DNA from: JANQIO01 sp036351375
Lineage (GTDB): Bacteria > Pseudomonadota > Gammaproteobacteria > Pseudomonadales > Halieaceae
NCBI GenBank assembly: GCA_036351375.1
Contig: JAZBOY010000068.1
Span: 1-7,367, forward strand
Direction of reading: 5' to 3'
Length of the DNA: 7,367 nucleotides
Shown here: positions 5,359 through 7,367 of the stretch, piece by piece
How positions within the stretch are numbered: the stretch's first letter is position 1
Layout: each line of letters opens with the position of its first letter
The notes under the pieces: generated by a model
What the model saw: only the letters and a program-made list of their open reading frames with translations
Database searches by the model: none
What the model was told of the DNA's origin: nothing
Position numbers and translations under genes: made by a program

Positions 5359-7197
5359 TCAGTCTTTACTGCTTTCCTTGCTGCTCTCAGAAGCAGCTTC
5401 AGCCGCGGCTTCTTTTTCCAGCGCGATGATCTCATCGCCGCGGCCGGGCTGCGGGCTGTCCTCGGTGGTGAAGGGTTTCACCAGGCCACTGCGCTTGATA
5501 AGGAACAGCGGCGTCCGCTGGCCTTCGTACTTGGCCTGGAAGGCCTCCCAGTCAAACTCCTCGGTGAGGGTGGTACTGGTGACCTTGCGGCCACGCAACA
5601 CCGCAGAGACCAGGTCGGCGTAGCTTATCTCGTCGCCGAACAGGCGGTTGCCGACATAGCTGACCGCCTGCTTTCGACCTCCACTGGATTTTTCATCGGC
5701 AGGCGCCGTGACCGCGTAGATACGCTGCTTGCCAAATTCATTGCGGAAATGCACGGCTGCGGTGTAATTGAGGTGCCGCTGCCGCGACAGGGCCAGCAAT
5801 CCACCAATGCCGCTCAGGTCCAGGTGAGCCTCCGCGTGTTCTGAAGCGGGGTTGCCGTAGTAGGTTTCCAGCCCCGCCATACGCGCCTGCCGCAGGTCTT
5901 CCCAGTTGGTGTCAGCCAGCACACAGCGGAAGTCATGTTCACTGAGGGCGTCGGCCAGCGCCCGGGAGAACGGGTTGGCACCGACAATCAGGAAACCCCG
6001 CGGTGAGGGCTCGGCCACACCCAGCAGTTTTGCCAGCGGGCGCGCCGTGGCGCTCTGTAGCAGCACGGTGCCGACAATCATGGTAAAGGTCAGCGGCACC
6101 AGCAGGGTGGCATCGGGATTGCCCTCGGCCAGCAGGCGTTCGGCAAAAATTGCCGAGATGGCGGCGGCGACAATACCGCGCGGGGCGATCCACGCCAGCA
6201 GCGCGCGCTCGCGCCAGTTCACGTCGGAACCCAGGGTACTCACCAGCACCTTGACGGGGCGGGCAACGAACTGCAGCACCCCCAGCAGTAGCAAAGCCTG
6301 CCAGCCCACCGATAGCAGCTGGTCAGTATCGATGCGGGCCGCCAGCAGGATAAACAGCACGGATATCAGCAGCAGGCTGAGGTGTTCCTTGAAGTTGAGG
6401 ATGGGATGAATATCCACCTCGTCACGGTTGGCGAGCCACATGCCCATGGCGGTCACCGCGAGCAGCCCGGATTCGTGGGTGATGGCGTTGGACACGGTGA
6501 AGGTCACCAGCACCAGGCTCAGGGTAGCCAGGTTGTGCAGGTACTCCGGCATCAGGTTGCGCGACAGGATGATGCCGAGAATGACACCCGCCACGATACC
6601 CAGCACGCTGCCGGCCAGCAGCGCCTGCAGGAACAGGCCGATGGCGGCGCCAAACGCATCCTCGGAGGCACTGGCCAGGATGAACTCGAAGGTCATCACC
6701 GCCAGCAGTGCACCGATGGGGTCGATGGCGATGCCTTCCCAGCGCAGGATGTTGGCAATCTTGCGATTCGGCCGCACCGTGCGCAGCATCGGCGCGATGA
6801 CCGTGGGGCCGGTGACGATCACGATGGCACCAAACAGGGCGCTCATCTCCCAGCTGAACCCGAAGATGAAGTGCGCGGCCACTGCCACCACCAGCCAGGT
6901 GGTCAGGGCGCCCACGGTGATCAGGCGCTGCACCACGCCACCGAAGCCGCGAATCTCCCTGAAATCCAGGGTCAGGGCGCCCTCGAACAGGATAACCGCG
7001 ACCGACAGGGATACCGTGGGCATCAGGAAATCACCCAGCAGCGTATCCGGGTCCAGCACCCCGGTGACAGGACCTGCCACCAGGCCGGCGATCAACAGGA
7101 ACAGGATCGCCGGCAGTCGCACGCGCCAGGCCAGCCACTGGCACAGGCTCGCCAGCAGCAGTATCAGCGCGATGGCCAGCGCGATGTTTTCCATCAT
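5359..7197 (-). CDS. CPA1/NhaP-like cation:proton antiporter with C-terminal TrkA-N/RCK-like domain
   Basis: Inner-membrane exchanger expected to swap Na+ or K+ for protons in pH and salt homeostasis. The 612-residue protein has a hydrophobic part (residues 5-395, about 12 helices) of the Na+/H+ exchanger fold and a soluble C-terminal part. VTGPTVIAPML (128-138) and RWEGIAIDPIGA (152-163) mark the ion-binding core with D159; FEGALTLDF (71-79) and APRGIVAAA (338-346) are further family motifs. Residues 400-500 look like a TrkA-N Rossmann domain (GFLIVGANPFSRALADAL, then VLADTN with D429), a likely nucleotide-regulated switch. The last 25 residues are a charged Glu/Ala/Ser/Lys tail. Two ATGs lie in tandem; the first (7197) is taken, with GGAGAG (plus 7204-7209) six bases upstream. 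It overlaps the preceding gene by 4 nt (ATGA), so the two are probably co-transcribed. Which cation it carries cannot be told. Confidence 0.9.
   Translation of the reverse strand: MMENIALAIALILLLASLCQWLAWRVRLPAILFLLIAGLVAGPVTGVLDPDTLLGDFLMPTVSLSVAVILFEGALTLDFREIRGFGGVVQRLITVGALTTWLVVAVAAHFIFGFSWEMSALFGAIVIVTGPTVIAPMLRTVRPNRKIANILRWEGIAIDPIGALLAVMTFEFILASASEDAFGAAIGLFLQALLAGSVLGIVAGVILGIILSRNLMPEYLHNLATLSLVLVTFTVSNAITHESGLLAVTAMGMWLANRDEVDIHPILNFKEHLSLLLISVLFILLAARIDTDQLLSVGWQALLLLGVLQFVARPVKVLVSTLGSDVNWRERALLAWIAPRGIVAAAISAIFAERLLAEGNPDATLLVPLTFTMIVGTVLLQSATARPLAKLLGVAEPSPRGFLIVGANPFSRALADALSEHDFRCVLADTNWEDLRQARMAGLETYYGNPASEHAEAHLDLSGIGGLLALSRQRHLNYTAAVHFRNEFGKQRIYAVTAPADEKSSGGRKQAVSYVGNRLFGDEISYADLVSAVLRGRKVTSTTLTEEFDWEAFQAKYEGQRTPLFLIKRSGLVKPFTTEDSPQPGRGDEIIALEKEAAAEAASESSKESSKD
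5390..5417 (+). terminator. Possible Rho-independent terminator for the DUF3127 gene
   Basis: GAAGC (5390-5394) pairs with GCTTC (5408-5412), and TTTTT follows at 5413-5417, about 60 bases after the DUF3127 stop. A neighbouring hairpin GCTGCT/AGCAGC (5380-5385 and 5392-5397) is a competing fold. The site lies inside the 3' coding end of the convergent antiporter gene, in its Lys/Glu/Ala-rich tail, so the T run may simply reflect lysine codons on the other strand. The stem is short, so this is a weak call. Confidence 0.25.
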
Positions 7198-7367
7198 GAG
7201 TCGCTCTCCAGCTGCACATCCACCAGCACCAGCCGCGGCGCTGCGGCGGCCAGGCTGGCGGCAATGGGCTTGCGATCGGTGTCCAGCTTCACGCCGTAGA
7301 CCACGGCATCCCGCGGCAGGGCGGTGAGGAAGGCCGTCACGCCGGCCCGCAGGGCGGGGCTGTCACC
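7194..7367 (-). CDS. Unrecognised protein, C-terminal 57 residues only (start beyond window)
   Basis: An open minus-strand frame enters from the right edge and ends with TGA at 7194-7196, overlapping the antiporter start by 4 nt. The visible end contains LPRDAVVYGVKLDT, then KPIAASL, an alanine run, and PRLVLVDVQLESDS. The alternation of short hydrophobic strands (VVYGVKL, LVLVDVQL) with Ala-rich stretches suggests an alpha/beta protein, but I do not recognise the family. Tight overlap, codon choice similar to the antiporter gene and the shared strand suggest one operon and possibly a linked function. The frame reading is secure; the function is unknown. Confidence 0.6.
   Translation of the reverse strand, partial: GDSPALRAGVTAFLTALPRDAVVYGVKLDTDRKPIAASLAAAAPRLVLVDVQLESDS

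Noticed and set aside
49..7197. Functional link between the hydrogenase and the antiporter
   Set aside because: They lie on the same strand but are separated by an oppositely oriented gene and a control region, and the Hox enzyme is soluble, so proximity alone does not support a shared complex.
6382..7327. Two long plus-strand frames (305 and 299 codons) opposite the antiporter N-terminal half
   Set aside because: Their His/Gln/Gly- or Arg/Ser/Thr-rich composition is typical of antisense readings of membrane-protein codons; two overlapping frames cannot both be real, and neither has domain motifs.
1..7367. Insertion sequences, CRISPR arrays, tRNA or rRNA genes
   Set aside because: No transposase frames, terminal inverted repeats, regularly spaced repeats or RNA-gene-like stretches were seen; coding density leaves no room outside 4664-5006.

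Overview
The window comes from a GC-rich proteobacterium, most likely a gammaproteobacterium. That placement rests on protein style only, because no rRNA or other phylogenetic marker is present. It holds six protein-coding segments packed with little spacing, plus one intergenic region of about 340 bases.

Positions 49-4663 (minus strand, transcribed from right to left) carry a complete structural operon hoxF-hoxU-hoxY-hoxH for a cytoplasmic NAD(H)-linked bidirectional [NiFe]-hydrogenase (group 3d, the soluble hydrogenase type of Ralstonia/Cupriavidus). Electrons would pass from the NiFe site in HoxH, through the Fe-S cluster of HoxY and the clusters of HoxU, to the FMN and NAD site in HoxF, or in reverse. 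The genes overlap or nearly touch (1 nt, 8 nt, 13-nt gap) and each has a Shine-Dalgarno sequence, so they look translationally coupled. HoxF is the fused form with a NuoE/HoxE-like N-terminal domain, and there is no separate hoxE. HoxH keeps a 24-residue C-terminal extension that a maturation protease must remove. No protease or hyp gene lies in the window, but a strong Shine-Dalgarno sequence at 12-17 suggests that another gene of the operon starts at or just beyond the left edge.

Positions 4664-5006 separate the hox operon from a divergent gene. The region holds two perfect 13-bp interrupted palindromes and a weak promoter-like pair, and no credible gene.

Positions 5007-5351 (plus strand) encode a 114-residue DUF3127-type protein, probably OB-fold-like, that ends in an acidic tail DDDIPF identical to the SSB C-terminal tip. 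Its stop lies 7 bases from the stop of the convergent gene at 5359-7197 (minus), a CPA1/NhaP-like cation:proton antiporter with a C-terminal TrkA-N/RCK-like domain. That gene is translationally coupled (4-nt overlap) to an unrecognised gene of which only the last 57 codons are in the window (7194-7367).

Most of the window is recognisable biology. The items that best reward a second look are the SSB-like tail on the DUF3127 protein, the cysteine loss in the HoxF N-terminal domain, the palindromes in front of hox, and the expected maturation gene at the left edge.
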